From Trichobilharzia szidati (lineage: Eukaryota > Platyhelminthes > Trematoda > Strigeidida > Schistosomatidae), in assembly GCA_944472155.2 (NCBI GenBank), contig OX235275.1:56437228-56501227 (forward strand): DNA of 64,000 nucleotides, written 5' to 3'. Positions 10,462-21,299 of this stretch are shown here, piece by piece. The translations under genes were made by a program, and so were the position numbers. Position 1 is the first letter of the stretch; each line of letters starts with the position of its first letter. Below the pieces are notes generated by a model. It had not been told where the DNA came from and made no database searches. It was given only the letters and a program-made list of their open reading frames with translations.

Positions 10462-11795
10462 TAAAAGGACTGCCGAGAAAATACATTGCACTGATCAAGA
10501 CACTCTACTCGAACTCATGCAGCCAGGTGAGAGCTTACGAATTTTCATCTGAATTGGTGACAACTAGTGGTGTCTGTCAGGGATGCCCACTATCCCCATT
10601 TCTGTTTAATTTCATTATAGATGTACTAATGGACTTTACTCTAACTGACTTCAGAGACTCAGAGATTGGCTTGTTACCAGGGAATAATCTCGTTGACTTA
10701 GAATATGTAGATGATATAGTCCTACTAGGTGAGGACGCTGACAAAATCCAACAAAGTCTTCTGAACACCATGAGCAATAGTCTTTGAATGTTTGGTATGC
10801 GAATCGCTCTCGTCAAATGCAAGATGAAGCTAAAGGACTTGACTATATCGTCTCCGAGCTTAAGGATAGGCCGCAGTGAAATGGTAGAGCGTGTTGACCA
10901 CGTCACTTATTTGGGAAGCTGCATCACCCAACCCTGACCGGTTGATCTCTGAAAAAATCTCAACACGGATGCAGGTTTGTTTGGCATATGCCGCCAACTT
11001 ACTCCATCTCTGGCTTAGTAGACGTGATATCCAGCTGGCTGTCAACTAAAAGGCATGTGTACTGCTCAGTAGTTCGTCCTGTCCTCCCTTATGGCTAGCT
11101 GTGAGATATGACCATTGAAAGTGGAAGACATGAAAGGGACGGTTAACTGTTTTTGATCATATGTGCCTGCGTATTATCTCCCGTGTCAAGTGGTGGTATA
11201 ATAAGGTGAGCAATATTGAGGTTAGGCATCGGTTGAGTGAGTGCTAGGTGAGTTGGAGGGGAAATTAATCGACGAGGTTGTGAAGTTATACCGATTGAGC
11301 TGGTTAGGATATGTGTTACGCATGCATGCCTAGTCATCGCCTTCCTCGACGGAAAATGTTAGCTGAAATAAGATCTGGTTGGAAAAGAGTTAGTACATGG
11401 TGGTCAAACAAAAACATGACTTCATCAATCAATGAAATTCACAACAGTTAGTTTAAGCCAGCCAGTCACGTAGGGAGGTGTTGACTTCCTGATTGGTTGG
11501 GGTCATCGGGATGGTAAAAACCAATGAAGACTGGAGACAATTGGTGATATGGCTCAGAATCGCTCTTAGTGACTGGCGCAGATGCATCCACTCTTTGTGA
11601 TTTATCACATCCAATAAAACTCTACTGTTATTCCAGATTACTATTCTGTTTACCTCATATTTCTGTTTATTATGTCTCTTTTGAACCTCTCCTTGCTCTC
11701 TTCTTTCGCTTTGTGTGCTACATGGAGAGAGAGTGGCAACTCGAACTGCTGCACAGCTGTACAGAGTTCTATGTTGAAAGCAGTCAGTCAGTCAT
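10462..11795 (+). pseudogene. RTE-A retrotransposon fragment (RT palm to 3' end)
   Basis: The frame starts within RT at KGLPRKYIALIKTLYSNS and continues through GVCQGCPLSPFLFNFIIDV. The catalytic box reads YVDD instead of YADD. The frame is lost at 10785, and downstream frames carry decayed C-terminal region. The last 100 bp (GAGTGGCAACTCGAACTGCT...) match the RTE-A 3' tail near 2965-3035. It is strongly 5' truncated and dead. Confidence 0.8.
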
Positions 11796-11799
11796 TTGG

Positions 11800-12070
11800 T
11801 TAGTGTCCATATATATATGACACTCTAATCAGAGATGTGGATCAGAATATTTCAACACTGTAGTACGATCACAGTTCATTTTCGTCTCAAATGGAATATC
11901 ACATTTATTTATAAACTTCACACCCAGGCGGACATTTTAGGAACTTCAAATTTTTATCCTTCACCCCCTCTTTCTAATGCCTATTTCTATTTGACATGAA
12001 GTTATTAAGTACAACCAGCTTGGAACATTATGCGGAAAATGTTACAATCAACTTGTTAATAATTTATTAT
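11800..12070. other. No feature recognised
   Basis: AT-rich DNA between RTE-A and the foldback, with no gene or repeat match seen inside this window. Confidence 0.4.
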
Positions 12071-12074
12071 CTAT

Positions 12075-12690
12075 GGTTGTTTTGTATGTGTGTGTACATT
12101 AAATTTGTCAAACGAAATTACAATTATTAAGTTCAGGTGAATTAAGTGTTGATAAAAAAGGGTAGTAAGAAAAGTGATCAGTCGTCACAAACGATTGTTA
12201 AAGAAGAGTTACGTAATAACATGAATAGTTTAATGAAAGAGTTGTACTCAGAGTGTACATGGAAACAAAATATGCGGAATTACACAATGGTTTTAAGTAG
12301 AAAAATAAGCATACAAACAAAAGTTAAGTCAAATCAAACAAACAAACAAAGAAAAGTTAAGTCAAATCAATTCTCCCATGGTAACAACTGTGTTGATTTG
12401 ACTTAACTTTTGTTTGTTTGATTTGACCTAACTTTTGTTTGTATGCTTATTTTTCTACTTAAAACCGTTGTGTAATTCCGCATATATTGTTTCCATGTAC
12501 ACTCTGAGTACAACTCTTTCATTAAACTATTCATGTTATTACGTAACTCTTCTTTAACAATCGTTTGTGACGACTGATCACTTTTCTTACTACCCTTTTT
12601 TATCAACACTTAATTCACTTGAACTTCATAATTGTATTTTCGTTTGACAAATTTAATGTACACACACATACAAAACAACCATAGATATCT
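12075..12690. repeat. Large foldback (inverted duplication), arms about 300 bp
   Basis: The left arm (about 12077-12370) and right arm (about 12400-12687) are nearly perfect reverse complements around a short centre. Both arms give the same translated peptide, which contains LNNMNSLMKELYSECTWKQ-like text, but this is a shadow of the palindrome and not a gene. A single non-inverted copy lies at 45415-45835. The right flank (12690-12790) carries the TGTACAGCTA...GAAAAGAGACTCTT end shared with other repeats. Confidence 0.9.
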
Positions 12691-12873
12691 GCGATTGTAC
12701 AGCTATGAAAATGAATTCGCCGAAAAGAGACTCTTCGCTGAACTACTTGTCTTCTGTCTATTAATGTTCGAATGGGAATTTTTCATGAATTTAATATCTA
12801 TCTCAGTAACCGTTTAATACTTGAAAGAATATCAACAAACAACGTATGTCCTTTGATCGGATAGTTTACTCAC

Positions 12874-12956
12874 CAGATTGAAGTCCTCTGTCAGCTAGAT
12901 TTAGCGATCCACACTGTTGTGCAGAACGATAGATCTTCATGTGTACAGCGGAAATA
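12874..12956 (-). CDS. LRRC40: LRRC40-like leucine-rich-repeat protein, first recognised exon
   Basis: This 83-nt minus-strand exon follows GGGACAG and ends at CTG|GTGAGT. It encodes AVHMKIYRSAQQCGSLNLA, then DRGLQS, and leaves one G that forms valine with the next exon. The segment matches the stretch just before the first leucine-rich repeat of LRRC40 proteins ('..ARKSGQLNLS..L.EVP'). The internal ATG at about 12940 could be a start, but homologous proteins have more residues ahead, so an upstream exon is more likely. It was not found. Confidence 0.65.
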
Positions 12957-12959
12957 CTG

Positions 12960-14260
12960 TCCCTTCAAAAATGGATGAGTTGTGAAGTGAAAATGATGAA
13001 TATATGTAAATATTGTATGCATGAGTTAAATCAAGGTTAGCATAATTTCCCAATAAAACACAGTAGGTGGGAAAAATTAGTTCGTTCTTAGGAGCAGAGT
13101 TATATTACGAAAGTTGAAATGCAGCAAAACTGCCTCCCCCCCCCCCGAAATATCTTGTGTTGACAATGTTTATTTTTCTACAGTGTGGTAAATATGTCCA
13201 CACATACTAGACTATGTATTCGTTATGCTGCTACTTTTATGCAAAACCCTCCGAAGTGTGACACTTTGAACTAGTGCAAATTTGTACTAGGGTTCTACGT
13301 TGATCAGTCTTAGTTAGTTGGTCAGTCGAAACCTTGATAAATTGAGGGAGAATCAACATCTACAACGAAGTTGTTGATAGGTAATCCATTGTACATAGTC
13401 TAAACTTCTGACAGACTGTTTTTACTAGACAAACAGATAAAATGTCAACTTAAATAATCATTGTTGTTGTAAAATGAAGTCAATCAACTATATTTACTGA
13501 AATCTAACCGTAAAAATTGCGGATCTATCAATATTTTGCTAATGAGATTTCCTACTAAAAGATTTGTAAAGTTCTCTGCTCTGTGGAATGATATTGCTAT
13601 TCGATTCCTCGTGGTAGTCCGAGTGATATCTTTCAATACAAATATGACATTACTGGAGAGCTGACTGGAACCACAGCCCAGGTGTTCAACTATTATTGAG
13701 TCCCGAATTGTGACATAAACACTATTCAGATCTAGGATACTAACTCTCGGTTTATTCGCATTTCAAATATGCTTGAAAAGTGCTCCACAAAAAATGAGAT
13801 AAAAATCATATTTACAATCATAATCATGTGATTCTAGCCAAACTCCTAAAACCTAAAAGTTAGTCTGTCTAAGAAGCACTGAAGACTAGATAACGTGGTG
13901 CCAACGATTTCCTACTAACAGAAAAAAGGGATAGACCAAATGCCATCATACGATAAAGCCTATGTGAATTAAACACTGTACATTCCCAATATCACCAATT
14001 GTGTTAAAACTACCTATACCAGTGTAGTAAAGTTTGCCTAAATAAACTGCAAGCACAAGCAATTTAAGGGTTGGGTGCACAGTACACACTTCAATCAATA
14101 TATATGTTGTGAAAACAAAATGCCATTCATAAGTGGCGTAGCATATGCCCCACACACAGCTTGCAGTTCTCATTGGCTGTAACTAAGGAAAAACGGGCAT
14201 CCAAGCACACGAATATGTTCAACCTCAGCATCCATAAGTGCTTTTTGTTTTCGTTGTATT
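12960..14260. other. Unassigned intergenic or intronic DNA
   Basis: No gene or repeat was recognised. A long C run lies at about 13137-13147. If the LRRC40-like gene has another upstream exon it could be here, but none with a start and splice donor was convincing. Confidence 0.35.
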
Positions 14261-14265
14261 TCTAG

Positions 14266-14396
14266 GTACTGTTGACACTTTCCACCAGCAACGTTATGCT
14301 GACAACCAGACTACAATACAAATCATCAAGGCGTCTATTCATAACAGTCATGACGGGCTCAAGACAAGAATGAAGAGACGACGACGTTCTCCGTTG
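14266..14396 (+). other. Possible exon of an unknown gene
   Basis: A 131-bp open stretch is bounded by a good acceptor (TTTTCGTTGTATTTCTAG) and a good donor (TTG|GTATGT). The peptide is polar, ends in a basic cluster (KRRRRSPL) and has no family I recognise. It could equally be a chance ORF in a repeat. Confidence 0.2.
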
Positions 14397-14399
14397 GTA

Positions 14400-16385
14400 T
14401 GTCAACAGTTCCCGTTCCCATTACTTTCTGAGCATCACAGATATAGACATGGAAAACATGGGGTATGCAGAAGGCACAAGGTTGTCAACTTCATATGGCT
14501 GTAATGACCTTTGACCTGTTTGTAATATACAGACATTGTAAATACATTTTGAATTATTTACAACATTGTCTTTTCAGCTTCACTGGTTTGTGAGGTCACA
14601 AGTCTTTGGGTCGACAGAAGAATATTGTTTTATATGTGACAGCTATCACACAAAGGGTATTTCATACGTACGGGTACAGAGTTAGGGTCCACTGCAGAAA
14701 CTTCAGGCCCGTTGCAGAATGATGCTCAAACTAAAGGGTGCTGTTTCACATTCAGCAGTGCGCCCTTAGTTTTCTGCCCCAAAATTTCCTCAATGGACAC
14801 AAACAAAATGCTCCCTGGGATGACTGGTGAATCTGACCTGTTTATGACTGTGTTCTGAAGACAACTGGCTTTAGTTTGGAAAACAGGGTTCAACACGGGA
14901 AAAAACTGTAGTAATTAAAGATCAACATGCAGGTATTCGTAAATTGGCACAAATCTGTGTCCAAGCACACAGCGCCACCCTCTGCAGAATGGCCTACTTC
15001 TCGAATCAGGTCTTTAGAAAGTCCACGTGACAAGTCAAATCGTTGGATAAAACCAAAGCACTGCTACAATTTAACTTGACCTGAATGTATATTCACGTCA
15101 TATGGCGTAGTGACCCAGCTAGCATTTTCATCGGGCACCCTGCAGAATGTTTGTGCAGACTGCAGATCACTGCCCCACGTTCTGCAATGCGCCCGAAGAT
15201 TTTGCGCCAACGATTCTGCAATGCCCCTCAATAAAATGCTAGCTGGGGGGTATTACAGAATGCGGGAGAGTGATCTGCAGTCTGCCTCAAACATCGATGC
15301 TGACCGACCAGTACATATGCATCGATATTGATTCCGTTACAATAAAATAGATTAATTTAACTAATTTTCAAAAGTTAATGTGTATTAATTTGAATACCGA
15401 TGGTGAATTAACGTGAACTTACATGTCGCTGATATAAAGACAAGCAATCTCGTCACTATTAAGAGCGTCACGCACTATGACCAGTTTTCGCGCAGACACA
15501 AATTTTAAAAGTGCGTTTGAAAATGTTCAGTTTCCAATATTCTCTCTTGAAAGCTTCATGTACTTAGCGTACCAAATGATCCTGTGTGATGCTAAGTAAT
15601 ATCCCTAAACCCACTGATTTCAGTGAATATGCCTTTCTAATCTGTGGTAGTAGATGTTGTTTGACAGTCATATCAAGGCAGCAGGCTTCACAGCTAAAAA
15701 TATGAAGACGAATATTCATTGTTTTATGTTGGCATATGGGACTTATCTCGTCAAAAATTCTTCTTATTTACTATTATTTTAGTGAAGCTTATTAAAACTG
15801 GTGTGTTTTTGGGATATGTTATATCGTCACTCATGATTCCTCTGAACTTATATATTATTGACAAAGTGACTGCAGAATTTAGTGAATTATTGAGCTTTTG
15901 ATCTCACCAATCTCCGTTCTCACGTAAGCAAGTGGTCAAATTTATGAAATCAACTGTTCCCATACATGATCACGGTGGTACCTGTGCCTACTCCTGACAG
16001 CTAATGCCACTACAGCAATTCATTTTGTGTGTGGGAATTTTGGGGCATTAACACCAGGACTTTTCATTCATGCTTACAAAACGAAAAAGTGGCTGCATCT
16101 AAAAGTCCAGTATCACTGAACCACTACTCCGAAAAAGGGACGTGAGTCCCATGGAAAATACATACAGGAGCGTTACCAAGGTTGTCATTCGGCTGAAGTG
16201 TGGAACGTATGCTGACGAAATATGAGAGCTGGGTGTATCCTCTCAGATATCACAGAAGAAGAGGTAACCTCATTGGGAATACAAAATAGGTCACAGTCCA
16301 AACTACCCGGAAACAAATATATTACCAGAAAGGGACTAAGGTACCTCTCAGGAAGAGCTGGACACAGCAAAGAGTAACAGCAGAG
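14400..16385. other. Unassigned region with a long imperfect inverted repeat
   Basis: No gene is supported. Positions 15155-15171 and 15269-15285 are perfect 17-bp inverted repeats, with partial pairing extending inward. TGCAGAATG-like words recur from 14715 to 15265, suggesting an old repeat. Confidence 0.4.
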
Positions 16386-16389
16386 ACAG

Positions 16390-16550
16390 GGACTAACTTC
16401 TTTCCTCCTAGGGTTCGCCACAAATACGATTCACTGACCGTTAATTTGGCAGATGCTCGATCAGTGGATAGCTTCAAGGGAAATCCAGACCGTCATGCAT
16501 CCAGCAGGGGAATAATCTGGTTCTGGAGAGCTATTCTAGCAAAATAAGTA
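16390..16550 (+). pseudogene. CR1-type RT C-terminal remnant
   Basis: The plus-strand peptide FFPPRVRHKYDSLTVN, followed by ARSVDSFK, resembles the conserved end of CR1-type reverse transcriptases (FSHRIVNRWNSLPEHV...VDSFK in the element at 17182). It is too short and diverged to place further. Confidence 0.5.
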
Positions 16551-16554
16551 TTCC

Positions 16555-17115
16555 ACTTGTCTAAGTGTAACTTATCTGTATAAACCGCACTATTTTATCA
16601 TAAATTTTATTGACAACTCCGTATTACCAATACCCATCTGTTCCTTCCTTTCGTTACAATTGTGTGTACGTGGACAGCAGCCGTTTTACCCGCCTTGCAC
16701 TCAGTCATCTTGCTCTCTCTTCCGTTTGATTAGTCTATATATTATTCAGAATTCCTCTGAAGCGGTCTGTCTCAGCTTCATGTTTTTAACATTAGAGCGT
16801 CTAAGTGAAAAATGGAGCCATGTAACTATCCACCATAAGAACCGCTTCGACGGCCTTGCGGTTCAAGAGAATAAGCAGTAGACTCCAAGAAGACGTGATT
16901 TAAATATCACCGACGAAAAATGCCCTGTCTGTAAGGAATTCAATACGGCTGCAAAAAAGTTTAAATAAATCAGTTTTCACTGTAGAATATTCCCCATCTG
17001 TTCTATAGGCTCATAGTGAACGAGCATTATTCTTAGTTGACCCAAAACAAAATCCTTTCCTATGTACAACCAGTTATGACACCAGCTGAAAGCATACCCA
17101 ACGCAAGAAAACATG
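16555..17115. other. No gene recognised
   Basis: AT-rich DNA. The ORF at 16660-16881 has no recognisable motif. Confidence 0.35.
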
Positions 17116-17181
17116 GTAACCTGAATCCCAACTCAGTTTACAGTTTACAATTTATTTAGGATAGTAGGCTATATGCCTGTG

Positions 17182-18933
17182 TTAATCCTTTCGATTTGTT
17201 GCACACAGGAGGTCCAATCTCGCCTTGAATGAATCAACGGATGGCACTGATGCGACGTGTTCCGGGAGGGAGTTCCAACGGTTCACAATTCGATGCGAAA
17301 AACGGATCTCCAGACGCAGACGATTCGACCGTGGTTTCTGAACCTTGAGGTGATGTCCTCGCGATTGGTTGGTGCTAGGAGGAAGAAATAAATTAGATAA
17401 ATTTGCTCCAAAATCATTTCTTAGGATACGGTATGCTAGTATTTGGTCACCCCTAAGTCGTCTGTATGACAGTGGAAATAAACCCAGTCGACTTAACCTC
17501 TCCTCATATGAGAGGGACGAGAAACCCTTTATTTGCTTAGTTCCTACTCTTTGCACCCTTTCTAATAAGTCTATTTCGCATTTGAAACACTGATTCGCTG
17601 CCTGGATCCCATATTCCAAATGAGGTCTGATATAAGTCGGATATAATATACGAAATATATCAGCGTCAGAGTTCGCAAAAGCCTTGCGTATGGCCCATAA
17701 TATTCGAAAACCCTCAGTGGCTGCAGCTCTACAGTTTGTTGCTGTTTTGAAGTCATGCTGCACAACCACTCCCAAGTCCTTGTACTCAGTGACCACTGGG
17801 AGAGTAATGCCATTCATTGAGTAATTGTGCACGTGACTATGAGACACGTGCATAACTATACTCTTGCTTAAGTTAATCTCCAAGGCCCAGTGCTTACACC
17901 AATCACTTAACAAGTTTAAATCTTCCTGCAAAGCAAGTTGGTCACTGTCATCGTGTAAAGCCCTCCATATCTTGGTGTCATCGTCAAACAGTAAGCAGGA
18001 TGACTTAACCACCGATGGAATCTCATTAACATAAATCAGGAAAAGAAGTGGGCTTAGAATTTTACCCTGAGGAACACCACTCTTAACCGATTCCCATGTT
18101 GATAAAACCCCGTTAACTCGTACCCTTTGTCTTCTGTCCTTTAGAAGGTTTTGAATCCAGTCAGCAACCACTTTATTGATTCCCAGACTATCTAACTTTA
18201 CTAGAAGACCTGAATGAGAAACCCTGTCAAAGGCCTTGCTAAGGTTGATGAATATGGCATCCACCGGTATATTAGCATCAGCTGAGCTTGTCCAACTTTC
18301 TCTGGCCAAAAGAAGGTTGGTCAAGCAAGAATGACCTGCTCTAAAACCATGCTGTTCCACAGCGAAAAGTTTGTTCCCTTCAATGAACTGAATGATAGCA
18401 TCACGAATTATTCTTTCTAGTAGTTTAACAACAATACTGGTCAAACTAACAGGACGATAGTTCTGAACTAAGTTTCTAGATCCGGTTTTGAAGACCGGAC
18501 TAATGATGGCATTTTTCCAGTCTCTTGGACATTTAGACTGGTCCAGAGACATATTGAAGATTACCGACAATAGCTCGGCTATGTTTTCAGCCAGTGCTAT
18601 TAATGTACGTGGGTGGAGTTCATCAGGGCCACTGAACTTACCAGGATTGAGCCTTAGAAGCCACTTTAGGACAGTATCCTTTCCAGTGTATAAGGGTGCC
18701 ATTTTCAAGTTACCTTCTGGAAAAGTTACAAAGCTGGTATTAATATTATCAGAGAATACTTGACTAAAGTGCTTGGACAAAGCCTCAGCGTTAATCAAGT
18801 TATCCTCAGCCACGTTTGTCTGGTCATCTTCAAGCATAAGAGGTGGGATAGCATCACTCTTACGTGTTCTCCTCTTGATATACGAGAAGAGTCTTTTTAG
18901 GCAGCCTGGTGAACTTTTAACTAACTGGGTTTC
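17182..18933 (-). pseudogene. CR1 ORF2, reverse transcriptase half
   Basis: The reverse transcriptase domain of ORF2 is open for 551 codons from the first in-frame start at 18837 and is in fact open from the TAA at 18934. RT motifs include GKFSGPDELHPRTL, NYRPVSLTSIVVKLLER, FRAGHSCLTNLLL, GVPQGKILSPLLFLIYVNE and the catalytic box LLFDDDTKIW (about 17975). The family norm is FADD; here alanine is replaced by aspartate, although both catalytic aspartates remain. The end, NRWNSLPEHVASVPSVDSFK, is the conserved C-terminus. It shares its frame with the endonuclease ORF upstream; only one TAA separates them. Confidence 0.9.
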
Positions 18934-20530
18934 TTAAGCTATCCTTGACTGGTGAATCAAAGATGTACACTGGTTTCTGGTTTCACAGTATTTCAGCCGG
19001 AACTGCTGTAGCCCATTAGAAACAAAGAGATTCCAGAACCTTTTTCTCCGTCTTAGGAGTGTTATAGCTTGTCTATTTATCCATGGTGGCCGGTTTGTTG
19101 ATCTTTTAGGAACCCTCCAGGGAATGAAATCAGTGGTAACCCTCTCAGGTGTATTCTGAAATCTATCCCATTCATCTTCAATGGATGAGGCCATATTGAC
19201 TGACCAGTCGGCAGTTGAAGCACGCTCCTTTATAGCGACTATGTCAGCATGCCAAACACTAGATCGGGATTTGGGTTGAAAACTGACTAAGTTACGAGCC
19301 CTTAAGTTAAAATCTAACACCCCAAGATCACTGTTTGCTAGAGGTGGATGAATAACTAGACCGTCCACGTCGTCGTTGTCATGAGTAAGCACTAAGTCCA
19401 GCAAGGAAGATCCTTGGGTAGAACCAAATCTTGTACCACTTAAGACATGTTGTGTCAGGGCATTTTCCATGGTAGTCAAGAGTAACCGGCTGTCAAACTT
19501 ATTAGCGGATCCTGGAGATGTGACAGCTACACAGTCTATATGAGGTGCATTAAAATCACCTAGAATGAGACAGCTGCTGTGTTTACTGCATTGTTTGAGG
19601 CGATCTAAAATAAAGTCATCACACTGACAATAGGGACTTCCATACAGAACTCCAATGAGTAAAGTGCCAGTTGCAAAGCTTACTTCACAGCTAATTAACT
19701 CACTTGTCCCACTGTCATGCGCTTCAGATTTCACGGAACGAACATGTAGGGAGTTGCTGATGTACAGAGCAACCCCGCCACCTCTCCGACCCTTAACCCT
19801 GTCGCTGCGCAAGCAGCTAAATCCGCATAGCGCAGGTGTGTCATCTAATCCAGAAACCAGCCATGTTTCAGTAATGGCCACAATACCTGGGCTAAGGTCT
19901 TCCACTAATACACCCAGGTCGTGAAATTTGTTCCCCATACTGCTTATATTAGTGTGCACTACCTTCAGGCTTCCTATGCAGTCCGGCTTATCCACACAGG
20001 TCTTGGAATCACACGTTTCCATGACCTGACTATTTGAAAACCCACCACCATTTTTACGTCTTGTTTCTAGCTGGGACAAAACTTCTTTTCGTTTAAGTCT
20101 GTCTTCAAGAGATAAATCAGGTCTGACTGAAATTCCTGACCTGGCAAGGTTGTGTACATTAGCCAGTAGATGATTCCGTTCATCAGGAGAACCTATGACT
20201 ACTTTAAGCAATCTACGCTGGTTAGAACATTCATCATCTCTTTTGCCTATTCTAATCAGCTTTTTAATCGATACCCCATGGAAATTCACTGGAAGTATCT
20301 TCCTTATAATACTACTCACTGACTTGAGGTCGTGATCGTGCCTTCTCACGGGACCAGATTCTTTGGACTCTTTTAAGTTTCCAACAATTATGTTAGAGTC
20401 TAAGGAGAGCTTGTAGTGTTTAGCAGTGGCTTCGTCTTTTCTCACCACTATTGATGCAGCCTGGCTACAGGTGACAGACGTTTGCCTGCCATCAATATTA
20501 CTGTGTTTCTTCCGATTGCTTGTTTTCGTT
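18934..20530 (-). pseudogene. CR1 ORF2, endonuclease half
   Basis: The apurinic-like endonuclease domain nicks target DNA for target-primed reverse transcription. Recognisable motifs are TETWLVSGLDD (catalytic glutamate region), RRGGGVALYI, LILGDFNAPHID and SDLGVLDFNL. The last is usually SDH, with a catalytic histidine; here it is leucine, so nicking activity is doubtful. The frame is open upstream of the first GTG (20448) to about 20530, where SINE sequence begins, and closes with TAA at 18934-18936. The next 32 codons stay in frame with the RT half, so a point mutation or sense-to-stop change split a single ORF. Confidence 0.88.
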
Positions 20531-20532
20531 AC

Positions 20533-20735
20533 CCACTGATAATTTATTTATTTAATTTTTTTATTTTGACTTACAGCTTGATTCCACGCCGTATTTTCAG
20601 TACAAGTGTGGAATTTTCAGCATGGATATCGGTAGCCCAAATTCAGGCCTACCATAGATATCGGGTGTGCGCCGGCAGGGGATCGAACCCCGGACCATGT
20701 GCATGGTTGCCGAGAGTCCTAACCACTATGCCTGC
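20533..20735 (-). repeat. SINE-2 (tRNA-headed) inserted in the CR1 element
   Basis: On the minus strand it begins with GGCATAGTGGTTAGGACTC (A-box region), then has GGGGTTCGATCCCC (B box), then a body with the ATATCTATGG...GATATCC words and a T-rich end on the plus strand. A second copy lies at 34093-34288. Insertion closes CR1 ORF1 with a TAG taken from the SINE. Confidence 0.75.
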
Positions 20736-21256
20736 AGCTGCTTCTCAGGGCTGCTGCAGTTTTTGATGGTACAATCGAGATCAGTGTCTGCACCACCTTC
20801 ATGGTGAACTTCGCTTACAGTGTTCTCTGGTGCTGAGATGCTGTTTGCAGCTTCCGTTTTGTTGCCTTTACGCTTACTAAGACGCTTCGAACGCCTAGTA
20901 GGTTTTACTTCCGGGGTAACTGGGATAGTAACCACCCGTGTGGTAACATTCATGATGGCACTTGCTGCGTCATCTTCAGACGGGCAGTCTATGTCACTAT
21001 TACTAGCCACGCTATCATCAGGAAGTTCCATGGCTTTAGACAGTAGTTCGTGAGCCTCCCTTATCAAAGTCATCTTTGGGGAGCAACACATTCTGCACAT
21101 CCAGCGGGATGTTGGAGCACTACAACGTTTGTATGCAGCTGGACCTAATCCAGTACACATCTTATGATACCACTTTTTACAGTTATTACACTGTATTCCA
21201 TCATCTACCAAAAAGTAACACTCCGCCCTATTGCATTTATGTGGTACTTTTGACAT
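20726..21256 (-). pseudogene. CR1 ORF1 with PHD-type zinc finger
   Basis: The 176-codon frame opens with ATG at 21256. Residues 8-56 or so form a PHD-like C4HC3 finger: CNRAECYF, then CNNCKKWYHKMC, then WMCRMCC. CR1 ORF1 proteins often carry such a finger and act as nucleic-acid-binding partners of ORF2. A basic stretch (TRRSKRLSKRKGNK) follows. The end QLQA is set by the inserted SINE, so the native C-terminus is lost. The 5' untranslated part probably extends to about 21300-21480. Confidence 0.85.
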
Positions 21257-21299
21257 AATGAGTTTCTACTGGAACAGCCAAAACAACTGGTCCAATATA

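Noticed and set aside
12146..12609. Two similar ORFs of 86 and 68 codons in opposite directions
   Set aside because: They are the two arms of the foldback read in mirror orientation; the shared peptide has no motif, and a third copy at 45632 is equally featureless.
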